The position numbers and the translations under genes are program-made. A stretch of DNA of 64,000 bases. It comes from DUPU01 sp050952465. Its GTDB lineage: Bacteria > Bacillota > Dehalobacteriia > Dehalobacteriales > Dehalobacteriaceae. Location of the stretch: the NCBI GenBank assembly GCA_050952465.1, contig JBMNKZ010000007.1, forward strand, positions 434,001 to 498,000. Reading direction: 5' to 3'. The notes below the pieces were generated by a model. The model was given only the letters and a program-made list of their open reading frames with translations. It searched no databases and was not told where the DNA came from. Below, piece after piece: positions 44,235-52,069 of this stretch. Position 1 is the stretch's first letter. Every line of letters begins with the position of its first letter.

Positions 44235-45119
44235 ATGGCAAGTATTAAACAGTTGAGGTCATTTATTACTGTTGCTGATTACAAAAGTTTTACCCAAGCT
44301 GCAGTATCCATGTTTATGACCCAGCCGGCAGTTAGCTCTCAAATTAAATCCCTGGAAGATACTTTGGGGCTTTCATTAATAGAAAGAAATGATAAAAGAG
44401 TGCAATTGACAGAAGCCGGTAGACTATTTTACCGGGAAGCTAAAGAAATTTTGGCGGTCTATGATCGGGTCGTGGAAAGCATGGAGGAATTTAAAGGCCT
44501 GAAAAAGGGTTGTTTAGCTTTAGGGGCCAGCACCATTCCCGGAGAATATCTAATGCCTCGATATATTGGAGAATTCCGTAAGCTTTATCCGGGAATCAAC
44601 ATCTCATTAACTATTGCCGATACCGGCCAAGTTGTAGAACTACTTTATGAGCGAAAAGTTGATTTAGGTGTAGTGGGCGCGAAGACAAAATCCAAGCATG
44701 TTAGCTATGTCCCATTTCTCGAGGATGAGTTGATTCTTTTGGCTGGAACAGATTGTTCTATTCCTGATAGCATCTCCAGTCAGGACTTATTAAATTTCGA
44801 TATGATTTTTCGTGAAGCAGGGTCAGGCACCAGAAGTGTGGTGAGAGATTGTTTAGCGGCAAAAGGGATAAAGGAATCTGATTTAAAAGTGGTGATGGAA
44901 TTGGGCAGCACCCAATCTGTTATTACGGGGGTAGCAGGAAATCTTGGTCTGGCTTTTGTTTCTAAATGGGCAGCAGAGGCAGCCTTGAAAGCCGGCGAGG
45001 TAAAAAAGATTCACGTAGATGATCTTGATTTAAGGAGGAATATCTATGTCGCCTCTCTGCAAAATGCTGCTTTTACCAAAGCGAGAGATACCTTTTTTAA
45101 TTTCTTAACACAAAAATAA
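44235..45119 (+). CDS. LysR-family transcriptional regulator
   Basis: A 294-residue LysR regulator. The N-terminal winged helix-turn-helix (LRSFITVADYKSFTQAAVSMFMTQPAVSSQIKSLEDTLG) is followed by a CysB-like effector domain starting LALGASTIPGEYLMP. This effector-domain type occurs in the group annotated as selenium-metabolism-associated LysR regulators, and the selD/yedF genes lie 2.6 kb downstream, so a selenium role is possible but unproven. GGGAG precedes the ATG. The gene is monocistronic, with a terminator at its end. Confidence 0.88.
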   Translation: MASIKQLRSFITVADYKSFTQAAVSMFMTQPAVSSQIKSLEDTLGLSLIERNDKRVQLTEAGRLFYREAKEILAVYDRVVESMEEFKGLKKGCLALGASTIPGEYLMPRYIGEFRKLYPGINISLTIADTGQVVELLYERKVDLGVVGAKTKSKHVSYVPFLEDELILLAGTDCSIPDSISSQDLLNFDMIFREAGSGTRSVVRDCLAAKGIKESDLKVVMELGSTQSVITGVAGNLGLAFVSKWAAEAALKAGEVKKIHVDDLDLRRNIYVASLQNAAFTKARDTFFNFLTQK

Positions 45120-45120
45120 A

Positions 45121-45145
45121 ACACGGGGTATAAACCCGTGTTTTT
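45121..45145 (+). terminator. Terminator between converging LysR and ychF genes
   Basis: 7-bp stem ACACGGG / CCCGTGT with a TTTTT run on the plus side. Upstream A residues give a T run on the minus strand too, so it may work in both directions. Confidence 0.75.
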
Positions 45146-46238
45146 AAACATTAAAGCGAAAATTAATAATATCCCCGTCCTCTACCAGGTATTCCTTTCC
45201 CTCTAAACGGAAATACCCTTGTTCTCTGGCTTTAGCCATAGACCCGGTTTTCTTTAAATCCTCATAGGCAACTACTTCTGCTCGAATAAAGCCTCTTTCA
45301 ATATCGGAGTGGATTTTTCCCGCTGCTTTTTTAGCAGTGAGCCCTTTTTTGATGGTCCAAGCTTTTACTTCGTCTTCTCCTGCTGTCAAAAAGGAAATTA
45401 ACCCTAAAAGGTCATATATGGCTTTGGCTAATCTATCTATACCCGGTTCTTTAATGCCCAAGTCTTCCATAAATAATTGCTTGTCTTCCGCATCCAATTG
45501 ACTGATTTCTGCTTCAACTTGGGCGCAAATCTCCAATACAATCATCTGATGATCTTTTCCGTAAGCATGGATTTCCTCTTTTTGAGGATACGAACCACTG
45601 GTAAATTGTTTTTCATCCAGATTAACCACAATCAGCATGGGCTTGTTTGTTAAAAAGGTAATATGCTTAATGGCTTCCTTTTCTTCCGGGGAAAAGGAAA
45701 TAGTGCTGACAGGTTGTTCGTTTTCCAATACTTCTTGAATCTTGAGCAAAACAGTTTCTTCCAGCGGGTTTTCCATTTTCTTTTTTTTGCCGCTGTTAAT
45801 ACGAGCTAATCGGGTTTCTATCAACTGCAAATCTGAGAAAAGCAATTCCATATTTACTGTTTCCAAGTCTCTAATAATATCTAGGGAGTTGTCCACGTGC
45901 AGTACCTGATCGTTTTCAAAAGCCCTGACAATGTGCACCAGGGCATCTGCATCTCGGACCGCGGATAAGAACTCATTTCCTGTCCCTTGACCAAGACTTG
46001 CACCTTTGACTAAACCGGGAACGTCGATAAGTTCAATTTGGGCATAAGTAGTTTTTTTCGGATGAAACATTTCTGACAAAAAATCAACTCGTTCATCGGG
46101 CACCGGTGCCGTATTGATATTAGTGGTAGTTTTTCCGGAATAAAATGTACTGGTTTCTATATTAGCATTAGTAAGTAAATTAAAAAATGTGGTTTTCCCC
46201 ACTGTAGGCAGTCCTACAATACCACAAGAAAGAGCCAT
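45144..46238 (-). CDS. ychF: YchF-family P-loop ATPase/GTPase (Obg-like ATPase 1)
   Basis: Ribosome-associated nucleotide-binding protein, 364 residues. G1 is GLPTVGKTT and G3 is DVPGLVKGAS. The coiled-coil region and the C-terminal TGS-like DUF933 domain (AWTIKKGLTAKKAAGKIHSDIERGFIRAEV...DGDIINFRFNV) are complete. The switch-I region is unusual: most YchF proteins have a PFCTIEPN-like motif, replaced here by FYSGKTTTNINTAPV. The ATG at 46238 is preceded by GGAGGTG. The gene is single. Confidence 0.92.
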   Translation of the reverse strand: MALSCGIVGLPTVGKTTFFNLLTNANIETSTFYSGKTTTNINTAPVPDERVDFLSEMFHPKKTTYAQIELIDVPGLVKGASLGQGTGNEFLSAVRDADALVHIVRAFENDQVLHVDNSLDIIRDLETVNMELLFSDLQLIETRLARINSGKKKKMENPLEETVLLKIQEVLENEQPVSTISFSPEEKEAIKHITFLTNKPMLIVVNLDEKQFTSGSYPQKEEIHAYGKDHQMIVLEICAQVEAEISQLDAEDKQLFMEDLGIKEPGIDRLAKAIYDLLGLISFLTAGEDEVKAWTIKKGLTAKKAAGKIHSDIERGFIRAEVVAYEDLKKTGSMAKAREQGYFRLEGKEYLVEDGDIINFRFNV

Positions 46239-46432
46239 AAAAAACACCTCCAATGGTAATTATTATACTTGATAGAAGGAAAGGGTACAAGGGCAAAAGG
46301 CCGGTGGCCGAAAAGGCTTATAAAAGAAGAAAAGATACGGTTTTCTTTGGTTAATCTAATTTACTTGCTTTGGGAAGTTTAGTATAATTTAATTAAAATG
46401 TGTGGTAAATAAGGCTGGGGAGAGATCTATTC

Positions 46433-47035
46433 ATGAATATGAATTGGATATTGGCCGGGCTTTTATTATGCGGTTTTGTAATTGGATGGCGAAAGGGCTT
46501 GTTCCGTATTGTTTCAGGGTTAGTGGGATTAATTATTCAGCTATATGTTGCTTTTCATTTTAATGCCCCCATGGGGGCATTAATTGATAGGCATACCAAA
46601 TTTACCCATTGGATGACATCGATTCTTTCTGAGCATCTACCTATAGTGAACCTTGTTTCTGCTTTTCCTGTGGAATTCCTGTCTAAAGTTCCTCATCAGA
46701 CAGTAGACGAGTTTGTTAATGCGCCCGGTTATGTTATTTCCGGGTTACTTTTAACAATAATCTCTTTTATCGTACTGTTTTTCTTAACCAAGTTGTTTTT
46801 TAGTCTGGTAATTAGGGTTATCACCAAATGCCTGGACCACACTTTGATTGGCCCGTTAAACCGGTTATTAGGCGGGGTGTTGGGGCTATTTTTTGTAGCA
46901 TTAATTATGGGAGTGGGTTTGCTTGGTTTATCCGGTATTTTGGGTGAGTGGGATTTGCCGGGGGCTAATCTGGGTAGTATCAACCAATTACTTAACCAAT
47001 CGGATTTAGCCGGGTTTTTATTGGATCTGTTTTAA
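46433..47035 (+). CDS. CvpA-family membrane protein
   Basis: A 200-residue membrane protein with four hydrophobic segments. The N-terminal WILAGLLLCGFVIGWRKGLFRIVSGLVGL and the later LFFLTKLFFSLVIRVI...LDHTLIGPLNRLLGGVLGL match the CvpA/colicin V production family (PF02674). Family members are envelope proteins of uncertain role. ATG 46433 follows GGGGAGAG. It lies divergent to ychF. Confidence 0.8.
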   Translation: MNMNWILAGLLLCGFVIGWRKGLFRIVSGLVGLIIQLYVAFHFNAPMGALIDRHTKFTHWMTSILSEHLPIVNLVSAFPVEFLSKVPHQTVDEFVNAPGYVISGLLLTIISFIVLFFLTKLFFSLVIRVITKCLDHTLIGPLNRLLGGVLGLFFVALIMGVGLLGLSGILGEWDLPGANLGSINQLLNQSDLAGFLLDLF

Positions 47036-47127
47036 AAGTAAAATTTAGATCTTTGGGGACTTTCAGATTTTTGCATATCATAAGTGGTATAATATAGTCA
47101 TGATTATAGTTGTTAAGGGGTGGGTTA

Positions 47128-47823
47128 ATGGATAATGCTTCTTTAAAAGAAGAACTTCAGCAGTTGGTTTTTCAACTGGGAGGAGATCTTTTTGGGGTTG
47201 CAGGTTTTGATGATATAGCAGATAAAATTGCCGAAGAGTATGGAGATGTATATAAAGATTTTGATCGGGCGATTTCAGTGGCGGTTTTCTTTCCTAAATC
47301 CGTCCTAAATGAATTGGCAGACGGGCCGACTCATACTTATTTATATTATTATGATGTAATTAATGCTAGACTTAATGATATTGCTCTAAGAGTGAGCAAC
47401 CTTTTACAAAAGAGGGGCTATAAAACCTTTCCCATTCCTGCTTCCCAGCGAGTTAACGAATCAAAACTGTCAGGGATATTCAGCCATCGCCTGGCAGCCC
47501 ATCGAGCAGGCCTGGGTTGGATCGGAAAGAACTGCTCTCTCATTAACCCGGAGGTAGGCCCCAGATTAAGGTTGGTAACTATTCTCACAAATGCCCCTTT
47601 ACCGGCGGACAGGCCTTTTGAGGAGGGCCGATGTGGGAAATGTACTCTTTGTCAGGAGGCTTGTCCTCCAAAAGCTATCAAAGGGAATCCCTATCGCTTG
47701 GGGGATACCTTGGATGTGCGCCTGAATGCCCAATCTTGCCATGATTATTTGGCTAAGGTGAGACAAAGCTTTGGCAAAAGAATTTGTGGGCGCTGTTTGG
47801 CTGTTTGCCCTTGGGGCAAATAA
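47128..47823 (+). CDS. QueG-like Fe-S protein (epoxyqueuosine-reductase-related)
   Basis: A 231-residue protein related to the N-terminal and Fe-S parts of epoxyqueuosine reductase but shorter than QueG (about 370). SKLSGIFSHRLAAHRAGLGWIGKNCSLINPEVGPRLRL is the conserved cofactor-region block. Two cysteine clusters follow: CGKCTLCQEACPPKAIKG and CGRCLAVCPWGK, giving two [4Fe-4S] clusters. It may be a stand-alone reductase of unknown substrate. The ATG at 47128 follows AAGGGG. The gene ends 38 bases before selD, suggesting co-transcription. Confidence 0.8.
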   Translation: MDNASLKEELQQLVFQLGGDLFGVAGFDDIADKIAEEYGDVYKDFDRAISVAVFFPKSVLNELADGPTHTYLYYYDVINARLNDIALRVSNLLQKRGYKTFPIPASQRVNESKLSGIFSHRLAAHRAGLGWIGKNCSLINPEVGPRLRLVTILTNAPLPADRPFEEGRCGKCTLCQEACPPKAIKGNPYRLGDTLDVRLNAQSCHDYLAKVRQSFGKRICGRCLAVCPWGK

Positions 47824-47860
47824 AGTTATGCAAAATACTCTGTTTGAAGAGGTGAAGGAT

Positions 47861-48919
47861 ATGACCGATCCCAAAATGCGTTTAACACAGATGGTATCTG
47901 CTGCTGGGTGAGCAGCAAAAATAGGTCCGGGGACCTTAACAAAAATTTTAGGAAAGCTTCCGAAATTTAACCATCCTAACCTCATTGTCGGAACGGATAA
48001 TTATGATGATGCGGGAGTTTATAAGCTTACGGAGGATTTGGCGATTATTCAGACTGTGGATTTTTTTACGCCCATGGTAGATGATCCATATGCTTTTGGT
48101 CAAATTGCCGCGGCAAATGCCTTAAGTGATATTTATGCCATGGGGGGGGAACCATTAACTGCTATGAATATTGCTACTTTCCCCAAATGCGAGGATATGG
48201 AGGTTTTTGGTGAGATACTACGAGGCGGGGCGGAAAAAGTTCAAGAGGCAGGTGCCTTGTTGATTGGCGGGCATACGGTGGATGATAAGGAACCAAAGTA
48301 TGGTTTGTCTATTACCGGCATTGCTCGACCTGATGAAGTCTTAGCTAATGCTTCGGCTAAAGAGGGAGATATTCTTGTTTTAACTAAGTCCCTTGGTAAC
48401 GGCATTCTTTCTACTGCCCTAAAGGCGGACATGCTAGATGAAGTGACAGTAAAGAAGGTAATTGCCGAAATGTCTTTATTAAATAAAGAAGCTGCCTTGG
48501 GAATGAAAGAGGCGGGTGTTAACTCTGCTACGGACATTACTGGCTTTGGATTTTTGGGCCATTTAGGAGAAATGATAGCCGCAAGCAAGCTTTCAGCGGA
48601 AATTTGGGCGGATCGCCTGCCTATCTGGCCGGAGGCTATAGAATTGGCAAAGATGGGCATCATTCCGGGTGGATGCTATACCAATCAGGAATATATGAAA
48701 GACAGGACGTTTTTTGAGGATGATGTACCTGTATTTATCCGGGATATTATGTTTGATCCCCAAACCAGCGGAGGGCTATTAATGACAATAGCAGAAAACA
48801 GGCTGGATATTTTGACCTATTCATTAAGGGAGCGCGGCGTTGGGTTTTCCGTAGTCGGAAGATTACGGAGTGAAAATCAGGGGAAAATCTTTATAAAGGG
48901 GAATGGAAAATGGTCGTAA
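47861..48919 (+). CDS. selD: Selenophosphate synthase, selenocysteine-containing (UGA at codon 17)
   Basis: Makes selenophosphate from selenide and ATP, the selenium donor for selenocysteine tRNA and selenouridine. The gene contains an in-frame TGA at 47909-47911 inside MVSAAG-U-AAKIGPGTL, exactly at the family's catalytic Cys/Sec position, so it is itself a selenoprotein. A bacterial SECIS-like hairpin follows 11-25 bases later. Downstream motifs VGTDNYDDAGVY, NALSDIYAMGG and DPQTSGGLLM are typical. The start ATG 47861 has GAGGTG 6 bases upstream; the product is about 352 residues. A gene finder that treats UGA as stop would begin the gene falsely near 48038. It overlaps yedF by 10 bases. 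Confidence 0.95.
47923..47936 (+). promoter_or_regulatory. SECIS-like hairpin of selD
   Basis: AGGTC / GACCT stem with a CGGG loop, starting 11 bases after the in-frame UGA (47909-47911) with its loop 16 bases after it. A short stem with G in the apical loop at this distance is the expected bacterial SECIS layout. Confidence 0.65.
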
Positions 48920-49347
48920 AAAAGACCGGGGAACAGAAATGCGGTAGTTTTAGTTCCTATATCAAAGAAGGCCCGGTTACAGATATGCCTGCTCACTTAG
49001 ATACAGAAAAAGCGGGTCTTGCCCTTTTCGTTACAGGAGATACCTTAGGCAAAGGCAGTGAGGAGTTAGGAGGGATTTTAATGAGAAATCTCTTCGCTTC
49101 TTTGGAGCAAAATGAACGCCTGCCCCAATTTATTATTTTTATGAACAAAGGGGTTTTTCTTTCCTGTGAGGGATCTATTGTGTTAGAACACCTAATTAAC
49201 TTTGAAAAGCAGGGTGTAGAAATTCTTACGTCTAAGACTTGCTTGGAATATTATCAAATCAGGCATAAGCTATGTGTTGGTATTGCAACCAATATGTATA
49301 CAATTTTAGGAAAACTGTCTTTGGTTGAGAAAATACTTACGATCTAG
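48910..49347 (+). CDS. yedF: YedF-like selenium-metabolism protein lacking the TusA domain
   Basis: A 145-residue protein. Residues about 35-145 match the C-terminal DsrE-like domain of YedF: ALFVTGDTLGKGSEELGGILMRNLF, IIFMNKGVFLSCEGS, GVEILTSKTCLEYY and CVGIATNMYTI. YedF proteins of selenium clusters normally begin with a TusA domain bearing a CP-x-P motif (about 70 residues); here that part is replaced by a short unrelated stretch. The 10-base overlap with selD supports a role in selenium delivery. Loss of the TusA domain means it could not act as a sulfur or selenium carrier by itself. Confidence 0.8.
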   Translation: MVVKKTGEQKCGSFSSYIKEGPVTDMPAHLDTEKAGLALFVTGDTLGKGSEELGGILMRNLFASLEQNERLPQFIIFMNKGVFLSCEGSIVLEHLINFEKQGVEILTSKTCLEYYQIRHKLCVGIATNMYTILGKLSLVEKILTI

Positions 49348-49393
49348 TATTAGAATGAGTATGAATAAGAGACGTTTGGGGGAGGGGACTTTT

Positions 49394-50239
49394 TTGTTTT
49401 TTCAGGATCCGAGTACGTTGATACTAATCTTTCTCCTGATCACCCTGCTTTTAATAGGGGCCTTTTTTTGCTTAATGAGAAAAAGAAAGGCCCCAGTTAA
49501 AAAAGAAGAAGACCTGCCGGGAGATATAATCAGTCAATTAAGAAAAAACTCCGGGAAGATGACGGAAGAACTTTTTATCCAGGTACAGGAGGAAGGAATT
49601 AATCTAATCCCAAGGTTAAAGGAAATTTGGCAGGAACTTTCCCCTAAAATCCAGGAAGAATTATGGGAGTTTTGGGAGTCCCAGGGTTATATAGACACGT
49701 ATATTAAAAGGCTTGGGGCAAAAGATGAAGTACAATGTGTGGAAGCAGCTCAAGTATTAATGTCACTGAAAAATAAAAAGTTGATTTTGCCTTTAATAGA
49801 CGCTTTAACTAAACCGGCTCAATATGTACCGGCTCGGGTGGCAGAAGTCCTTTTGGCTTATGGATCTGATGCCGCGGAAATAATGGCCCTTCGCTTGCCG
49901 GAGTTACCTCTGGAAGCAAAGTGTCAGGTGATTTCTATTTTAGAAGAATTGGGAGATTCTCAGGGGATACCTTGTCTGCTTCAGGAACTTGCCCACCCCT
50001 CCCCTCAGGTGAGAATGAAGGCAGTAGACGCTTTAGGCGAAGTAGGCAGCCAAGAGATTTCGGAAAGCCTAATTATGATGATGAATGACCCTGATTGGGG
50101 GGTAAGAGCCAGGGCTGCTAAAGCTTTGGGGAAAATCAAAGCACCTCAGGGGATCCCTGTTTTGGAAATGGCTTTACAGGATGATGCTTGGTGGGTACGA
50201 AAAAATGCCGAAGAGGCAATTAAAAAGATTTCCTATTAG
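49394..50239 (+). CDS. Membrane-anchored HEAT-repeat protein
   Basis: A protein of about 281 residues with a single N-terminal membrane helix (LILIFLLITLLLIGAFFCL), a basic linker, then HEAT/PBS-lyase-like repeats (VQCVEAAQVLMSL..., YVPARVAEVLLAYG..., PQVRMKAVDALGEVG..., WGVRARAAKALGKI..., WWVRKNAEEAIKKI). These form a scaffold for protein contacts. An upstream open frame begins inside yedF, but GGAGGGG lies 6 bases before the TTG at 49394, which puts the membrane helix at the N-terminus. Partner unknown. Confidence 0.75.
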   Translation: MFFQDPSTLILIFLLITLLLIGAFFCLMRKRKAPVKKEEDLPGDIISQLRKNSGKMTEELFIQVQEEGINLIPRLKEIWQELSPKIQEELWEFWESQGYIDTYIKRLGAKDEVQCVEAAQVLMSLKNKKLILPLIDALTKPAQYVPARVAEVLLAYGSDAAEIMALRLPELPLEAKCQVISILEELGDSQGIPCLLQELAHPSPQVRMKAVDALGEVGSQEISESLIMMMNDPDWGVRARAAKALGKIKAPQGIPVLEMALQDDAWWVRKNAEEAIKKISY

Positions 50240-50275
50240 TAGGTGTTAAGTGTTATTTGAAGGGAGGAGAGGATT

Positions 50276-50473
50276 TTGGCCCAGTTTAATCTTGGGGATA
50301 TTGTCCGTCTAAAAAAACCTCATCCTTGCGGAGGTTATGAGTGGGAAATTTTACGTACGGGTATGGATTTTCGCATTAAGTGTTTGACTTGCTCACACCT
50401 GGTAATGCTCCCGAGAACTGATTTTGAAAAGCGGGTGAAAAAGATTGTAAAAAGCAACGCCTCCGAAAAATAA
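50276..50473 (+). CDS. DUF951 family protein
   Basis: A 65-residue basic protein of the DUF951 family, common in Firmicutes just upstream of rpsF. The pattern LGDIVRLKKPHPCGGYEWEILRTGMDFRIKC with C-T-C (CLTC) is diagnostic. It may bind nucleic acid, but the function is unknown. The TTG start follows GGAGGAG. It is transcribed with or just before the ribosomal block; the rpsF promoter starts within 30 bases of its stop. Confidence 0.85.
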   Translation: MAQFNLGDIVRLKKPHPCGGYEWEILRTGMDFRIKCLTCSHLVMLPRTDFEKRVKKIVKSNASEK

Positions 50474-50474
50474 T

Positions 50475-50503
50475 TTGTTTCCCTTGTCAATATATGCTAT
50501 AAT
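50475..50503 (+). promoter_or_regulatory. Promoter of the rpsF-ssb-rpsR operon
   Basis: TTGTTT (50475-50480), 17-base spacer, TATAAT (50498-50503), overlapping the DUF951 stop region. It would give an 80-base leader before rpsF. Confidence 0.65.
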
Positions 50504-50509
50504 ACCAAA

Positions 50510-50591
50510 GTGTCACTATATTGTAGTGTCCCTGCCCCGATAAGGCATTTAAATGCTGGGGCCGTTAGTCCAAAGGGAGGAGGTGAAGATC
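50510..50591 (+). promoter_or_regulatory. Candidate S6:S18 ribosomal-protein leader
   Basis: An 80-base leader with hairpin CACTA/TAGTG (50514-50528) and a longer helix GCCCC/GGGGC (50534-50562) capped by GCAT/ATGC, followed directly by CCG (50562-50564). S6:S18 autoregulatory leaders upstream of rpsF carry a conserved CCG next to such a stem. Assignment by position and shape only. Confidence 0.5.
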
Positions 50592-50879
50592 ATGCGAGCA
50601 TACGAGGCCATGTATATTATCAGACCGGATTTTGATGAAGAAAAAGTACAGGCAACGGTGGAAAAGTATTCGTCGCTGATCCAAAATAACGGTGGTGAGC
50701 TGGTTAAGGTGGATCTGTGGGGGAAACGCAGACTGGCTTACGAAATCAATAAGATACGCGAAGGCTACTATGTTTTAGTTAAATTTAACGGAGTGCCGGA
50801 AACCCCGGCGGAGTTAGAGCGTAACTTTAAGATTTCTGATGATGTGATTCGTTATTTAATTGTCAAAGAGGGAGAGTAA
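50592..50879 (+). CDS. rpsF: 30S ribosomal protein S6
   Basis: Primary S6 protein of 95 residues: MRAYEAMYIIRPDFDEEKVQATVEKY and the WGKRRLAYEINKIREGYYVLVKF block are diagnostic. It binds the 16S platform with S18, whose gene lies 430 bases downstream. The ATG at 50592 follows a very strong GGAGGAGG. An in-frame ATG at 50553 falls inside the probable regulatory leader and is not the start. Confidence 0.97.
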   Translation: MRAYEAMYIIRPDFDEEKVQATVEKYSSLIQNNGGELVKVDLWGKRRLAYEINKIREGYYVLVKFNGVPETPAELERNFKISDDVIRYLIVKEGE

Positions 50880-50898
50880 AAAATAGAGGTGATTTTCC

Positions 50899-51291
50899 GT
50901 GCTTAATCGCATTGTTTTGATAGGGAGATTGACCAAAGATCCGGAATTACGCTATACCCCCAATGGGGTGGCTGTGGCGACCTTTACCCTGGCCGTTGAT
51001 CGGAACTGGAAAAATCCTCAGGGGGAAAGAGAAACGGATTTTATTAATATCGTTGTTTGGCAGAAACAAGCAGAGAATGTTGCTAATTACTTATCTAAAG
51101 GTAAATTGGCTGCAGTAGACGGCAGACTGCAGATTCGTAGTTTCGAGGGTCAGGACGGCCAAAAACGGTGGGTGACAGAAGTAGTTGCGGATACGGTTCG
51201 TTTCCTTAGCCCAAAGGATGCCGGGGGATCAAGACCGATGGATTTAATTGGTGCGGAAATTGAACATTCTGATGACGATTTGCCATTTTAG
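50899..51291 (+). CDS. ssb: Single-stranded DNA-binding protein
   Basis: OB-fold SSB of 130 residues: LNRIVLIGRLTKDPELRYTPNGVAVATFTLAVDRNWKN at the N-terminus and the acidic C-terminal tip HSDDDLPF that recruits repair and replication partners. The GTG start has AGAGGTG upstream. It sits between rpsF and rpsR, the conserved order. The linker is shorter than in E. coli SSB. Confidence 0.97.
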   Translation: MLNRIVLIGRLTKDPELRYTPNGVAVATFTLAVDRNWKNPQGERETDFINIVVWQKQAENVANYLSKGKLAAVDGRLQIRSFEGQDGQKRWVTEVVADTVRFLSPKDAGGSRPMDLIGAEIEHSDDDLPF

Positions 51292-51308
51292 GATAAGGAG
51301 TGAAAAAC

Positions 51309-51587
51309 ATGGCTGATAATGAACGGAGCGACCGGGCTGAGCGTGGTGGCCGAGGAGGTCGAGGCAACCGGGGCCGACGTGGCCGGAAACGGGTGTGCAG
51401 CTTTTGCGTCGATAAGGTTGATCATATCGATTATAAAGATATTGGTAAGTTAAAGAAGCATATTACTGAGCGGGGAAAAATCCTCCCCAGACGTATTTCC
51501 GGGAACTGCGCAAAACACCAAAGAGGCTTAACTTTGGCTATTAAGCGGGCGAGAAATATTGCTTTGTTACCATATACCACTGAATAA
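51309..51587 (+). CDS. rpsR: 30S ribosomal protein S18
   Basis: S18 with a long N-terminal RG-rich extension (ERGGRGGRGNRGRRGRKR) and the core VCSFCVDKVDHIDYKDIGKLKKHITERGKILPRRISGNCAKHQR. CSFC plus NCAKH makes this the zinc-binding (C+) form. ATG 51309 has AAGGAG 8 bases upstream. A terminator follows, ending the operon. Confidence 0.97.
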   Translation: MADNERSDRAERGGRGGRGNRGRRGRKRVCSFCVDKVDHIDYKDIGKLKKHITERGKILPRRISGNCAKHQRGLTLAIKRARNIALLPYTTE

Positions 51588-51598
51588 TTAACCAGAAT

Positions 51599-51624
51599 AA
51601 GGGGAGCTTGGGCTCCCCTTTATT
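51599..51624 (+). terminator. Terminator of the rpsF operon
   Basis: GGGGAGC / GCTCCCC (51601-51607, 51612-51618) followed by TTTATTATTT. Confidence 0.8.
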
Positions 51625-51751
51625 ATTTAGTATGTTTTCGGGGTTTCTTGTTTCTCAAGTAATTAAGTCTATTTGTTCAGTTCTTCCAGCAGGAAAAGAC
51701 CTGCCGTTTGCAGAAAACATTAAAGATATTTTCTGAGGGGGATTGGGATGG

Positions 51752-52069
51752 ATGAAGTCTAATACCGGAGACATGGATATTATGAAAAATTTAAAAGTAA
51801 TCGAATGGCTGAAGGCGGAATTAGTCGCATCAGTGGCCGCTTTATTTAAAGCGATGGTCAAAGGCAGTGAAGAATTAATTTTAGATTGTATTACGGGGAT
51901 AATAATTACAACGTATATTTTAGGTATTAGGGTTGGTATACCTTTTTCCCGCATAGATTTAAGTGTTAAAACTCGCTTACGGGATAATTCCATGAAGGAG
52001 CACGAAGTGGAAAAATGGTTCGGGGATATTACTAATCTTCGTTATTATATGGAGGAAAACAGAAGGTGA
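51752..52069 (+). CDS. MazG-like family protein
   Basis: A 105-residue protein with the pattern IEWLKAELVASVAALFKAMVKGSEELILDCITGIIITTYILGIRVGI, which matches the small MazG-like family (PF12643) that sits before the DUF2232 gene in Clostridia. MazG proteins hydrolyse NTPs, but catalytic EExxE motifs are not evident here, so activity is doubtful. ATG 51752 has AGGGGG 10 bases upstream; its stop overlaps the next gene (GTGA). Confidence 0.75.
   Translation: MKSNTGDMDIMKNLKVIEWLKAELVASVAALFKAMVKGSEELILDCITGIIITTYILGIRVGIPFSRIDLSVKTRLRDNSMKEHEVEKWFGDITNLRYYMEENRR

Noticed and set aside
48038..48919. Truncated selD starting after the UGA
   Set aside because: Homology continues upstream through the UGA to a proper start at 47861, and a SECIS-like hairpin is present.
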